Positions 35,009 to 44,035 of a stretch of 64,000 nt of DNA are shown here, in pieces (the first letter of the stretch is position 1; each line of letters starts with the position of its first letter). A model generated the notes under the pieces. The model was not told the DNA's origin, searched no databases, and worked only from the letters and a program-made list of their open reading frames with translations. Where the stretch lies: contig NZ_JAGGMR010000001.1 in NCBI RefSeq assembly GCF_017875645.1, forward strand, positions 7,564,001-7,628,000, given 5' to 3'. Origin of the DNA: Nocardia goodfellowii (GTDB taxonomy: Bacteria; Actinomycetota; Actinomycetes; Mycobacteriales; Mycobacteriaceae). The position numbers were made by a program, and so were the translations under genes.

Positions 35009-35620
35009 TCAGACCTCGCCGGCAATGCCATCGTTGTCACGGTCGAGTTCGGATCTGTAGCCGGGCTCACCGAGAAACAAGGGTGCCGCGCCCGCAGCGC
35101 GAGCCGCGGTGCAATTGCGGTAATAGACGCCAGGAGATGACGGGGGCACCGGCGAAGTGTTGGACTCCGGCGCAGGCGAAGTCTCAGATTCCGACGTAGG
35201 CGAAGTCTCAGATTTCGGCACCGACGAAGTCTCGAGTTCCGGCGCAGGCGGTGGCGCAGGTAGAGGCGGTGGCGCCGGCGCGAACGGCGCACGTCGTAGG
35301 GGCTCAACAGTCGTTGTTGTGGTGGAGGTGGTCGTTTCCGTCGTAGCGGTGGTGGGGGTTGTGGTGGTCGGCGCTGCCGTCGTTTTCGACTCCGTGGCCG
35401 GTGACGCCGTGGCGCTGGGCGCCGGCCCGTCGCCCGAGCGTTGGTCGGGTGCGATGACGACAATCAACGCCAGTACGACGAACGAGGCGGCGAGCAACCA
35501 ACCAGCTTGCTTGCGATTGCGGAGGCCAGCCCAATCGAGGCTTCCTCGCAGGAGCCCCACGATGGCGATGAGAACTATCGCTAACCACAAGAGTCCGAGA
35601 AGGATCACTACTGCTTGCAT
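35009..35620 (-). CDS. Membrane protein with octapeptide repeats and a C-terminal Excalibur-like domain
   Basis: The 203-residue protein has two N-terminal membrane helices (VVILLGLLWLAIVLIAIVGLL and WLLAASFVVLALIVVIAP). A Thr-rich linker, a Pro-rich section and four octapeptides related to SETSP follow. The end is an Excalibur-type calcium-binding domain (YYRNCTAARAAG, GEPGYRSELDRDNDGIAGE). The usual motif ends DGxxCE; here the second Cys is Gly, leaving one unpaired Cys. GAGGAG is seven bases before the ATG at 35620. It probably sits in the membrane with its tail outside. Function is unknown. Confidence 0.82.
   Translation of the reverse strand: MQAVVILLGLLWLAIVLIAIVGLLRGSLDWAGLRNRKQAGWLLAASFVVLALIVVIAPDQRSGDGPAPSATASPATESKTTAAPTTTTPTTATTETTTSTTTTTVEPLRRAPFAPAPPPLPAPPPAPELETSSVPKSETSPTSESETSPAPESNTSPVPPSSPGVYYRNCTAARAAGAAPLFLGEPGYRSELDRDNDGIAGEV
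35151..35246. repeat. Four tandem 24-bp repeats in the Excalibur gene
   Basis: Units at 35151, 35175, 35199 and 35223 share GRCGAAGTSTYRG and encode APELETSS, VPKSETSP, TSESETSP and APESNTSP. Repeats of this kind can change number by slippage and alter the linker length. Confidence 0.8.
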
Positions 35621-35868
35621 AAAGCGGCTCCTCAGAGCCAAGGCCGCTGGATGGGTGAACCTTCGCCGGCGGCTCCAGCGGCATAGCCGCGGTCGGTTCA
35701 CCTATGCCTCCATATCGACCCGAACCGACCAGACGTTTCCTCACTGGCTATCCATTAGCAACATTTCGACTGCTCGCGACCAGTGATGCGCACGCCCCGG
35801 CATCGGCGAGAATTCCCCTGACCGACCGCCGCGACTGAGTGTCGTACCGGTCCGGCAGACTGCACAGC

Positions 35869-36348
35869 GTGGCAGAGACCTATAGCGCGGGCGTGCTGTT
35901 GTTCCGGCGGACTTCCGAGGGTGGGACCGAGGTGCTGCTCGGGCACCTGGGTGGGCCGTTCTGGGCGCGGAAAGACCTTGGGGCGTGGTCGATTCCGAAG
36001 GGTGAGTATGTGCCGGGGGAAGAGGATTCGGAGGTGGCGGCGCGGCGGGAGTTCACCGAGGAGTTGGGGCTGCCGGTGCCCGAGGGGGTGTGGATGCCGC
36101 TCGGGGAGGTCGGTTACGGGAGTGGGAGCAAGCGGAAGACCGTGGTGGTGTGGGCGGTGGAAGCCGATCTCGATCCGGCTCAGGTCGTGCCGGGGACCTT
36201 CGAGATGGAGTGGCCGCCGCGCTCCGGGCGGAGGGCGGAGTTTCCGGAGATCGACCGGGTCGAGTGGTTCGAGCTGGAGACCGCGCGGGAGAAGCTGAGC
36301 AAAGGCCAGCAGCCCTATATCGAGCGGCTGGCCGGACAGCTCGGCTGA
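35869..36348 (+). CDS. NUDIX hydrolase
   Basis: The 159-residue protein has a NUDIX box at about residues 43-62 (GEYVPGEEDSEVAARREFTEELGL), with the catalytic REFTEELG intact and one extra residue in the loop after the first Gly. Nearby AGVLLFRR and AWSIPKG are standard. NUDIX enzymes hydrolyse nucleoside diphosphates linked to another group; the exact substrate is open. The GTG at 35869 is used as the start because the domain begins right after it. It is convergent with purC; the two stop codons are adjacent. Confidence 0.92.
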   Translation: MAETYSAGVLLFRRTSEGGTEVLLGHLGGPFWARKDLGAWSIPKGEYVPGEEDSEVAARREFTEELGLPVPEGVWMPLGEVGYGSGSKRKTVVVWAVEADLDPAQVVPGTFEMEWPPRSGRRAEFPEIDRVEWFELETAREKLSKGQQPYIERLAGQLG

Positions 36349-37173
36349 CTACGCCCAGGTGCGGCCGGTGATGAGTTCGTAGGCCTCGACGTACTTGCGG
36401 CGGGTGGCCGCGACGATGTCGGCGGGGATCTCGGGGCCGGGGGGTTCTTTGTCCCAGCCGGTGGAGGTGGACCAGTCGCGGGCGAACTGTTTGTCGAAGG
36501 ACGGCTGCGGGTGGCCGGGTGTCCACTGATCAGCCGGCCAGAAGCGTGACGAATCGGAGGTGAGGACCTCGTCACCGAGCGTGAGAACTTCACCGTCCCA
36601 GCCGAATTCGAGCTTGGTATCGGCGACGATGACGCCACGCGAAGCCGCGTGCTCGGCGCCGCGGGTGTAGATGTCGAGGGTCAGATCGCGGAGTTTTTCG
36701 GCGACCTCGCGGCCCTCCTGGTGCACCACGTCGTCGAAGGTGATGGCTTCGTCGTGACCTTCGGAAGCCTTGGTGCTGGGAGTGAAGATCGGCTCGGGAA
36801 GCTTGTCGCCGTCGCGCAGACCGGGCGGCAGCGCGATACCGGAGACGGTGCCGGTGGCCTGGTACTCCTTCAGGCCGCCGCCGGTGAGATAGCCGCGGGC
36901 GACGCACTCGACCATGACCATCTTCATCGGCTTGACGCGGACAGCGCGGCCCGCGAACTCGGCGGGCACGTCGGTGGTCGACACCACGTGGTTGGGCACA
37001 TCGGCGAAGAACTCGAACCACCAGTTCGACAGCTGGGTCAGCAGCGCGCCCTTGTCTGGGATCGGGGTGGGCAGTACGACGTCGTAGACCGAGATCCGGT
37101 CCGAAGCCACGAGCAGCAAGGTCTCGCCGTCCTCGTACAGGTCGCGCACCTTACCGGCGTGCACATGCTTCAA
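36349..37173 (-). CDS. purC: Phosphoribosylaminoimidazole-succinocarboxamide synthase (SAICAR synthase)
   Basis: PurC joins aspartate to CAIR with ATP in purine synthesis. The 274-residue protein shows GKVRDLYEDGETLLLVASDRIS near the start, the nucleotide/substrate site MVECVARGYLTGGG, LPEPIFTPSTKA, IVADTKLEFGW, and DEVLTSDSSRFWP. I place the start at a TTG (37173), because GGAGG lies exactly seven bases before it and no other start has a ribosome site; an ATG at 37212 would add 13 unusual residues. It is divergent from pepN. Confidence 0.95.
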   Translation of the reverse strand: MKHVHAGKVRDLYEDGETLLLVASDRISVYDVVLPTPIPDKGALLTQLSNWWFEFFADVPNHVVSTTDVPAEFAGRAVRVKPMKMVMVECVARGYLTGGGLKEYQATGTVSGIALPPGLRDGDKLPEPIFTPSTKASEGHDEAITFDDVVHQEGREVAEKLRDLTLDIYTRGAEHAASRGVIVADTKLEFGWDGEVLTLGDEVLTSDSSRFWPADQWTPGHPQPSFDKQFARDWSTSTGWDKEPPGPEIPADIVAATRRKYVEAYELITGRTWA

Positions 37174-37313
37174 CGTCGAGCCTCCAAGTCCTGAGTAGCG
37201 GATGAGCTGCACAATACCGGCGCGGAAAACTCGGCGGAGCGCGGCGGTGCGGAGGATTAGGGTGGTGAGCAGAATCTTCCGCTGTGCCCGTTCTTCGACA
37301 CCGAAGGAGCCTC

Positions 37314-39893
37314 ATGTCCGCACCCAACCTCACACGTGAACAGGCGATCGAACGCGCCTCGACCGTGCAAGTCGAGAACTACCGCGTCGAACTCGACCTC
37401 ACCGACGGGGCGGGCAAACCGGGCGTGGAGACTTTCTTCTCCCGCAGCACAGTCACTTTCACCGCGCAGCCGGGCGCGAGCACCTACATCGACATCGTGG
37501 CGCGCGGGGTGCGGTCGGCCGTGCTCAACGGGACCCCGGTCGAGGTGTCGGAGTACGACGAGGAAAAAGGCATCGCCCTGACCGGCCTGGCCGAGCGCAA
37601 CGAGCTGGTGGTCGAGGCCGACTGCGAGTACTCCAACACCGGTGAGGGCCTGCACCGCTTCGTCGACCCCACCGACGACGCGGTGTATCTCTACACGCAG
37701 TTCGAAACCGCCGACGCCAAGCGCATGTTCGCCTGCTTCGACCAGCCGGACCTCAAGGCCACCTTCGACATCCGCGTCACCGCGCCGTCGGACTGGAAGG
37801 TCATCTCGAACGGCGCGGCGGTGGACAGCCTGATCGCGGAACCCGGCAAGCACGTCTTCAAGACCACCCCGCGGATGAGCACCTACATCGTCGCGCTGAT
37901 CGCCGGCCCCTACGCGGAGTGGACCGACGAGTACACCGACGAGCACGGCACCATCCCGCTCGGCATCTATTGCCGCGCGTCGCTGGCCGAACACATGGAC
38001 GCCGAGCGCCTGTTCACCGAGACGAAGCAGGGATTCGGCTTCTACCACAAGAACTTCGGCGTTCCCTACGCCTTCGGCAAGTACGACCAGCTGTTCGTGC
38101 CGGAGTTCAACGCGGGCGCGATGGAGAACGCGGGCGCGGTCACGTTCCTGGAGGACTACGTCTTCCGGTCCAAGGTGACGCGCGCGTCCTATGAGCGCCG
38201 CGCCGAAACCGTGCTGCACGAGATGGCGCACATGTGGTTCGGCGACCTGGTCACCATGAAGTGGTGGGACGACCTGTGGTTGAACGAGTCGTTCGCGACC
38301 TTCGCCTCGGTGCTGTGCCAGTCCGAGGCCACCGAATACAAGAGCGCTTGGACGACATTCGCCAACGTGGAGAAGTCCTGGGCGTACCGGCAGGATCAGC
38401 TGCCCTCGACGCACCCGATCGCGGCCGACATCCCCGACCTGCACGCGGTCGAGGTGAACTTCGACGGCATCACCTACGCCAAGGGCGCTTCGGTACTCAA
38501 GCAGCTGGTCGCCTACGTCGGTCTGGAGCCGTTCCTGGCGGGTCTGCGCGCGTACTTCGCCGAACATGCCTATGGCAACGCCACTTTCGACGATCTGCTG
38601 TCGGCGCTGGAGAAGTCCTCGGGACGCGACCTGTCGGACTGGGGCGCGCAGTGGCTCAAGACGACCGGGCTCAATATCCTGCGGCCGGACTTCCAGGTCG
38701 ACGCGGACGGCAACTTCACCTCGTTCGCGGTCGTCCAGGAGGGCGCGGCCCCCGGTGCCGGCGAGCGCCGGGTGCACCGTTTGGCCGTCGGCGTCTATGA
38801 CGATCAGGACGGGAAGCTGGTCCGTACCAAGCGGGTCGAGCTGGATCTACCGGCCGCCGAACGCACCGACGTGCCCGAACTGGTGGGTGTGCCGAGCGGC
38901 AAGTTCGTGCTGGTCAACGACGACGACCTGACCTACTGCTCGGTGCGGCTGGATCCGGATTCGCTCGACGTGCTGGTCAATCGGATCGGCGATATCGCCG
39001 AACCGCTCCCCCGCACGCTAGCCTGGTCGGCCGCGTGGGAGATGACCCGGCAGGCCGAGATGCGGGCCCGGGATTTCGTCGCGCTGGTCCAGCGCGGCGT
39101 CGGCGCGGAGACGGAAATCGGTGTGGTGCAACGACTGCTGATGCAGGCGCACACCTCCATCGGCAGCTACGCGGATCCGGCCTGGGCGGCCGCCACCGGC
39201 TGGCCCGAATTCGCCGACCGCCTGCTGGAATTGGCGCGCGCCGCCGAAGCGGGCTCGGATCATCAGCTCGCCTTCGTCAACGCGCTCACCGGAGCGAAGC
39301 TGGAGAAGCGGCACACCGAGGTAATACGCGCGCTGATCGACAGCGATCCGGCCGAGTCGGGTCTGGCGGGGCTCACCGTAGACACCGATCTGCGCTGGCG
39401 ACTGGTGACGGCGCTCGCCGCCGCCGGCGAGATCGACGCCGAGGGCCTCGAAACCCCCTTCATCGACGCGGAATTGGAGCGGGACCCGACCGCGGCGGGC
39501 AAGCGCCAGGCCGCGGCCGCCGCCACCGCCCGGCCGCAAGCCGCGGTCAAGGAGCAGGCCTGGAACACGGTGATGAACGACGACTCGCTGCCCAACATCA
39601 CCGCGCGCTCCATCGTCGGCGGTTTCGCCCCGGCCGGCCAGGGTGACCTGCTGCACGCCTACACCGACCGCTACTTCTCCGACGTGCCCGGCGTCTGGGA
39701 ACGCCGTTCCAGCGAAGTGGCCCAAACCGTGGTGGTCGGCCTCTACCCGTCCTGGGACATCAGCCAGGACGCCGTCGCCAAGGCCGACAAATTCCTGGCC
39801 GACAACCACCCGCCGGCCCTGCGCCGTTTGGTGAGCGAAGGCAAGGCGGGCATCGAAAGGTCGTTGCGCGCCAGGGCTTTCGACGCAAGCTAG
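37314..39893 (+). CDS. pepN: Aminopeptidase N (M1 family)
   Basis: PepN is a cytosolic zinc aminopeptidase that finishes peptide breakdown, including products of Clp proteases. The 859-residue protein has the exopeptidase motif GAMEN near 267-271, the zinc site HEMAH at 302-306 with the third ligand Glu325 in WLNESFA, and a large C-terminal ERAP1-like helical domain. The ATG at 37314 follows AAGGAG and gives the usual MSAPNLTREQA start. A strong hairpin follows the gene. It corresponds to Rv2467. Confidence 0.97.
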   Translation: MSAPNLTREQAIERASTVQVENYRVELDLTDGAGKPGVETFFSRSTVTFTAQPGASTYIDIVARGVRSAVLNGTPVEVSEYDEEKGIALTGLAERNELVVEADCEYSNTGEGLHRFVDPTDDAVYLYTQFETADAKRMFACFDQPDLKATFDIRVTAPSDWKVISNGAAVDSLIAEPGKHVFKTTPRMSTYIVALIAGPYAEWTDEYTDEHGTIPLGIYCRASLAEHMDAERLFTETKQGFGFYHKNFGVPYAFGKYDQLFVPEFNAGAMENAGAVTFLEDYVFRSKVTRASYERRAETVLHEMAHMWFGDLVTMKWWDDLWLNESFATFASVLCQSEATEYKSAWTTFANVEKSWAYRQDQLPSTHPIAADIPDLHAVEVNFDGITYAKGASVLKQLVAYVGLEPFLAGLRAYFAEHAYGNATFDDLLSALEKSSGRDLSDWGAQWLKTTGLNILRPDFQVDADGNFTSFAVVQEGAAPGAGERRVHRLAVGVYDDQDGKLVRTKRVELDLPAAERTDVPELVGVPSGKFVLVNDDDLTYCSVRLDPDSLDVLVNRIGDIAEPLPRTLAWSAAWEMTRQAEMRARDFVALVQRGVGAETEIGVVQRLLMQAHTSIGSYADPAWAAATGWPEFADRLLELARAAEAGSDHQLAFVNALTGAKLEKRHTEVIRALIDSDPAESGLAGLTVDTDLRWRLVTALAAAGEIDAEGLETPFIDAELERDPTAAGKRQAAAAATARPQAAVKEQAWNTVMNDDSLPNITARSIVGGFAPAGQGDLLHAYTDRYFSDVPGVWERRSSEVAQTVVVGLYPSWDISQDAVAKADKFLADNHPPALRRLVSEGKAGIERSLRARAFDAS

Positions 39894-39908
39894 GGCACGT
39901 CCGAACGC

Positions 39909-39947
39909 ACCGCGCACCGTGCTTCTCGACGGAGCGCGGTGCGCGGT
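39909..39947 (+). terminator. Terminator hairpin of pepN
   Basis: ACCGCGCACCG at 39909-39919 and CGGTGCGCGGT at 39937-39947 form a perfect 11-bp stem 16 bases after the pepN stop, in front of a convergent gene. Confidence 0.72.
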
Positions 39948-39977
39948 CGGACGCGGGCCGACCGCGGATACCTCGTC

Positions 39978-40778
39978 TCAGCGGAACTGGTCGGCGTTGG
40001 TCGTTGCCCACTGGGCGAAAGTGGTTGCCGCACCGGTGAGATCGGCGACGGTGGTGGTGGCCTGCTGGGGATGGTCGATCATGCTCGTGATGCCGTCGAC
40101 ATACCATTCGGCGTACTCGCCCATACCTGGCTGCAGGAGCCGGATCGCCTCCTCGCGCGACACTTTCACGACGTCGAGGTCGCGGCCCAGGGCTACGCCG
40201 ATCTGGCGGATCTTCTCGCCGCGAGTCAATGTCTCGGGTCCGGTGAGCTCGTAGGTTTTGCCGGCATGCCCGTCCGACAGCAGTACCTTCGCCGCGACGC
40301 GGGCGATATCGTCCATGGTGATCGGTGCGTTCGCGGCCTCCGGGCAGGGGTCGCGGACCTCGTCGGAGGCCCGGATCTGCTCGCACCAGATCGTCGCGTT
40401 CTCGCTGAACTCGCCGGCGAACAGGTGCGTCCAGTCGGGGCCGGACTGCTCGACCGCCCGTGCGATCGGCTGCCAGTCGGTGCTCTCGTCACCGGACAGG
40501 TCGACGATGTGCCGCACGCCCGCCTTGCGGGCCAGCGCGACGACTTCCTCGACGGTCTCCAGTACCGGCGCGAGGTACATCCGGTCCACGCCCTCGAACG
40601 CGCCGGCCAGCGAGGACACCTTGCCCAGATATCCGCGGACTACCTCGACCTCGTCCGGGAACGCGGCGCGCTCCGGATGGTTGGACAGGGCGCGCACATC
40701 CTCGGCGCCCGCCGCGAGGAGATGATCGACGACCTTGCGACCGATGTTTCCGGTGGCGGCCGTGACAAGAATCTTCAT
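39978..40778 (-). CDS. NmrA/NAD(P)-binding family protein (atypical SDR)
   Basis: The 266-residue protein has a Rossmann start MKILVTAATGNIGRKVVDHLLAAG and the NmrA-type pattern: RALSNHPERAAF, YLAPVLETVEEVVALARKAGVRHIVDLSGDES, GKTYELTGPETLTRGEKIRQIG. Family members sense or use NAD(P)H; many are quinone oxidoreductases (QOR2-like). The ATG at 40778 follows GGGGG. It interrupts the pepN to DUF5130 order, so it is probably an insertion relative to the mycobacterial arrangement. Confidence 0.88.
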   Translation of the reverse strand: MKILVTAATGNIGRKVVDHLLAAGAEDVRALSNHPERAAFPDEVEVVRGYLGKVSSLAGAFEGVDRMYLAPVLETVEEVVALARKAGVRHIVDLSGDESTDWQPIARAVEQSGPDWTHLFAGEFSENATIWCEQIRASDEVRDPCPEAANAPITMDDIARVAAKVLLSDGHAGKTYELTGPETLTRGEKIRQIGVALGRDLDVVKVSREEAIRLLQPGMGEYAEWYVDGITSMIDHPQQATTTVADLTGAATTFAQWATTNADQFR

Positions 40779-40856
40779 GCCCCCACGGTGCCCGGAAAAT
40801 CGATCTCCATGCAAGCCCCAAAAGTGCCGCGCACCAAGTAGTCCCGCACAACGCGA

Positions 40857-40890
40857 CCGGCGCGCCCACCCTGCTGGGTGGACGCGCCGG
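40857..40890 (-). terminator. Terminator hairpin of the ctaJ-like/DUF5130 operon
   Basis: A 15-position stem (40857-40871 with 40876-40890, TGCT-type loop) has one position that is G-U in the minus-strand RNA. It begins 16 bases after the DUF5130 stop. Confidence 0.75.
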
Positions 40891-40906
40891 AAGCGGATGT
40901 TCGAAA

Positions 40907-41371
40907 TTACCGCCCGATGGCGGCGGCCATCACGCGGACCGCGGAGACCAAACCGTCGATGAGCTCGCCCTGACGGAACGAACTCATGGCGGCGGTGACG
41001 CCGAGCTGGCAGACGCGATCGTTGGCGCGATCGGCGACCTCATGGCCGGAGCGCACCTCGATGGCGTTGTCATTGGGCGAGACGGCGATGAGCACCGAGC
41101 GCGCGGCCTCGAGAGTGCCGGGGAAGATCGCGTCCGCGCCGGCGGCCGGGTCGGCGCCGAGATCGCCGATGTAGACGTTGAAGCGGACCTTGGTGGCGCG
41201 GGTCGCTTCGGTGAGCACGTTGTCCATCAGCAACCGCTCGTGATCGCTGAACGGCGCCTCATAGAAGAGGTCACCCGCCTCGTGCACGCCGGACACCCGT
41301 CCGCTGCTGGTGAGTGCGTATCCGTGCGGTAGTTCGGACTCGACCACCGCGGGCCACTTAGAACCTGCCAC
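40907..41371 (-). CDS. DUF5130 protein (TPM-like domain)
   Basis: The 154-residue protein matches the DUF5130 pattern: GRVSGVHEAGDLFYEAPFSDHERLLMDNVLTEATRAT, then VRFNVYIGDLG, SVLIAVSPNDNAIEVRSGHEVADRANDRVCQLGVTAAMSSFRQGELIDGLVSAV. The second part resembles TPM phosphatase domains. No signal peptide or membrane segment is present. The GTG at 41371 overlaps the end of the upstream small membrane gene by 14 bases. In mycobacteria a homologue sits next to the same genes near pepN. Function is unknown. Confidence 0.82.
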   Translation of the reverse strand: MAGSKWPAVVESELPHGYALTSSGRVSGVHEAGDLFYEAPFSDHERLLMDNVLTEATRATKVRFNVYIGDLGADPAAGADAIFPGTLEAARSVLIAVSPNDNAIEVRSGHEVADRANDRVCQLGVTAAMSSFRQGELIDGLVSAVRVMAAAIGR

Positions 41372-41672
41372 TTGCCCGACCTCCGATCAGCTCCACACCG
41401 GTGGATTCGATGGCCGCATGCGTGCCATGCGACTCCTGGGGATCGTAGTCGGTGGAGCCGACGTGGGGCGTAGGCACAGGGTGGTGGCTGTGCCCGGTCA
41501 CCTCGTCGGTGGCACTCCACAGCACCGGCGGCTGCGTCCACTTCTGACCGAGGTCGAAGTGGGCCGGCTTCTCACCGGCGAGTGGCTTACCGAGATACGA
41601 CAATCCAGCGATCGCGGCGTAGATCACCAGCGGAATGCCGACGAAGATCAGCACTGTCTCGAGAATGCTCAC
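41358..41672 (-). CDS. Small membrane protein, CtaJ-like aa3 cytochrome oxidase subunit
   Basis: The 104-residue protein starts with one membrane helix (SILETVLIFVGIPLVIYAAIAGLSYL) followed by KPLAGEKPAHFDLGQKWTQPPVLWSATDE and a His-rich hydrophilic tail. I recognise this as the actinobacterial family reported as accessory subunit CtaJ of the cytochrome bcc-aa3 supercomplex, whose gene lies close to pepN in mycobacteria. The identification is from memory of that family and position, not alignment. The start is GTG at 41672. It overlaps the DUF5130 gene and shares its terminator. Confidence 0.7.
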   Translation of the reverse strand: MSILETVLIFVGIPLVIYAAIAGLSYLGKPLAGEKPAHFDLGQKWTQPPVLWSATDEVTGHSHHPVPTPHVGSTDYDPQESHGTHAAIESTGVELIGGRASGRF

Positions 41673-41722
41673 GACGGCAACGGTATCCGATGGCGTGTAG
41701 TAGTTCAGCTACCACCTCGGGG

Positions 41723-43339
41723 TTAGGTGATCGTGTCGACTCGGACCAGCCACGCCGCAGCGTCGGCGGGTAGCCGGCCGGACGCCAGGGGCATGCTGGC
41801 CAGCAGGAACTCCCCGGGCGGCAAGGGGATCGGATCAGGGCTGGTATTGACCACGCAGATCAGACCGCCGGGTCGCCGGAACTCCAGGCACCCCTGCGGG
41901 CTGTGCCGCCACTCGAGTTCCGAACCCCGGAATTCCGGGCGGGTGCCGCGCAGCTCGATCGCCATCCGGTACAGCGACACAGTCGAACCCAGATCCTCCA
42001 ACTGCTTGTCCGCGGTCAGCGCGGCCCACTGCGGTGGCATCGGAAGCCACGGCTCGCCGGTGGTGAAGCCGAACGGCGGCGCGTCACCCTCCCAGGGCAT
42101 CGGCACCCGGCAACCGTCGCGCCCGCGCTCGGTATGCCCGGAGCGTTCCCACATCGGGTCGCGCAGCGCTTCCTCGGGCAGGTCGTCGACATTGGGCAGG
42201 CCCAGTTCGGCGCCGTTGTAGAGGAAGACCGCGCCGGGCAGCGCCAACTCGACCAGAATCATCGCCCGGGCCCGTGCCACTCCCGCGGCGCCACCGCCGT
42301 ACCGGGTGACTTCGCGTTCGATGTCGTGGTTGGACAGCGTCCACGTGGGTGACGCGCCGACCGGTTCGACCGCGGCGAGGGAATTCTCGATCGCGTCGCG
42401 GATCGCCGCGGCCTCGAATCGGACCTCGGCGAGCCGGAAGTTAAAGGCCAAGTGCAGTTCATCGGGACGCACGTACTCGCCGAACCGGGTGTTGTCGTCG
42501 ACCCACACCTCGCCGATCGACACCGCGTGCGGATATTCGTCGAGCACCTTGCGGATCTTGCGGTGGATCTCGTGCACGGCGGGATTGTTGAATCGTGGAT
42601 CGTTGGCGTCGTGGGCCAGCAACCTCGAGACGTCGAGCTCCGGCATATCCGGTAGGTCTTCGGGTTTGGCCATCCCGTGCGCGACGTCGATGCGGAATCC
42701 GTCCACGCCCCGGTCCAGCCAGAAACGCAGGGTCTGCTCGAAATCCGCGGCGACCTCAGGGTTTTCCCAGTTCAGATCCGGTTGTTCGGGCGCGAAAATG
42801 TGCAGGTACCACTGCCCCGGTCTGCCGTCGGTCTCGGTAACCCGGGTCCACGCCGGACCACCGAAGATGCTGGGCCAGTTGTTGGGCGGCTCGTCGCCCG
42901 CGGGCCCGCGGCCGTCCCGGAAGAGGTAGCGATCGCGTTCCCGGCTGCCCGGTCCGGCGGCCAAAGCGGCGGCGAACCAGGGATGTTCACTGCTGGTGTG
43001 ATTGGGCACCAGGTCCATGGTGACCTTGATCCGGCGGGCGCGGGCCTCGGCGAGCAGCGCGTCCATCGCGGCCATACCGCCGAAGAGCGGATCGATATCG
43101 CGCGGATCGGAGACGTCGTAGCCGCCGTCGGCCATGGGCGAGCGCATCACCGGGCAGATCCACAGCGCGTCGACGCCGAGCAGTTCCAGGTAACCCAGCT
43201 TCTCCCGCACCCCGATCAGATCGCCGATGCCGTCACCGTCGCCATCGGCGAAGGAACGGGGATAGACCTGATAGAACACGGCCGCGCGCCACCACGGTTG
43301 AGCCGCACGAACCTCCGGCGTGTCAGTCACACCAGCCAT
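41723..43339 (-). CDS. Glycoside hydrolase family 13 alpha-glucosidase
   Basis: The 538-residue enzyme has the GH13 barrel with FYQVYPRSFADGDGDGIGDL near the start, MDLVPNHTS, the nucleophile Asp218 in GFRIDVAH, the acid/base Glu277 in SIGEVWV and the transition-state Asp339 in TLSNHDI. The GDGDGIGDL loop indicates oligo-1,6-glucosidase/alpha-glucosidase rather than amylase. It is cytosolic, with no signal peptide. It corresponds to Rv2471 (aglA). The ATG at 43339 is used. Confidence 0.93.
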   Translation of the reverse strand: MAGVTDTPEVRAAQPWWRAAVFYQVYPRSFADGDGDGIGDLIGVREKLGYLELLGVDALWICPVMRSPMADGGYDVSDPRDIDPLFGGMAAMDALLAEARARRIKVTMDLVPNHTSSEHPWFAAALAAGPGSRERDRYLFRDGRGPAGDEPPNNWPSIFGGPAWTRVTETDGRPGQWYLHIFAPEQPDLNWENPEVAADFEQTLRFWLDRGVDGFRIDVAHGMAKPEDLPDMPELDVSRLLAHDANDPRFNNPAVHEIHRKIRKVLDEYPHAVSIGEVWVDDNTRFGEYVRPDELHLAFNFRLAEVRFEAAAIRDAIENSLAAVEPVGASPTWTLSNHDIEREVTRYGGGAAGVARARAMILVELALPGAVFLYNGAELGLPNVDDLPEEALRDPMWERSGHTERGRDGCRVPMPWEGDAPPFGFTTGEPWLPMPPQWAALTADKQLEDLGSTVSLYRMAIELRGTRPEFRGSELEWRHSPQGCLEFRRPGGLICVVNTSPDPIPLPPGEFLLASMPLASGRLPADAAAWLVRVDTIT

Positions 43340-43389
43340 GGTGCCAAACGCCGGCGACAATGTCGCTCAGGCGGGCGCACCTGTCGAAT

Positions 43390-43794
43390 TCACCACTCGC
43401 TGTTGATCAGCGAATTCGCGGCCATCTCCAGGTAGTCGAGCAACTGCTTGCGGTGCGCGTCGTCCAGCATCTCCGGCTCGATCTCGGCGACGCCGATGCG
43501 CATGCAGCGCAACCAGGCGTCGCGTTCCACCGGGCCGATCTTGAACGGCATGTGCCGCATACGCAGGCGCGGATGGCCACGCTCGTCGGAGTACGTGCGC
43601 GGGCCACCCCAGTACTGCTCCAGGAACATCCGCAACCGGCGCTCCGCGGGACCGAGATCTTCCTCCGGGTAGAGCGGACGCAGAACCTCGTCGGCGGCGA
43701 CCTCGCGATAGAACGCGGCGATGATGCGGTGGAAGGTCTGTTCCCCACCGACCGCCTCGTAGAACGACGTGGTTGCTTGCTCTCCGGAACTCAT
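43390..43794 (-). CDS. glbO: Group II truncated haemoglobin (trHbO)
   Basis: The 134-residue globin keeps the trHbO haem-pocket residues: TyrB10 (Tyr29), TyrCD1 (Tyr42), proximal HisF8 (His81 in RMRHMPF) and TrpG8 (Trp94). The [25 protein letters not shown] stretch is diagnostic. It binds O2 and is associated with respiratory membranes in mycobacteria. AGAGGA precedes the ATG at 43794. It is divergent from the HNH gene and upstream of the alpha-glucosidase. Confidence 0.95.
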   Translation of the reverse strand: MSSGEQATTSFYEAVGGEQTFHRIIAAFYREVAADEVLRPLYPEEDLGPAERRLRMFLEQYWGGPRTYSDERGHPRLRMRHMPFKIGPVERDAWLRCMRIGVAEIEPEMLDDAHRKQLLDYLEMAANSLINSEW

Positions 43795-44035
43795 CAGATC
43801 CTCTCGACTCAGGGTGCGCCGCAGTCCATTGTGCCCGCCGCCACGGGATGGCACCTACCCGCGCGGACCTCCCGAGATAGCGGCACGGCAGCACTTCAGC
43901 CGCAGTTAACCCAACATTGTGCGAAATCACCGTGCAATCAGCCGGTTTCCATGGTCATATTGGGGTCAGTCTCTGCCGAATACCACATGATCTTGAAGCC
44001 GACGCGGTCGGCCCTCCCGAGAACAGGGTTCGCAC

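Noticed and set aside
35151..35246. Possible CRISPR-like array
   Set aside because: The 24-bp repeats are contiguous, have no spacers and are in frame with a membrane protein gene.
37257..38777. A 506-codon minus-strand frame over pepN
   Set aside because: It is antisense to PepN, including its HExxH region.
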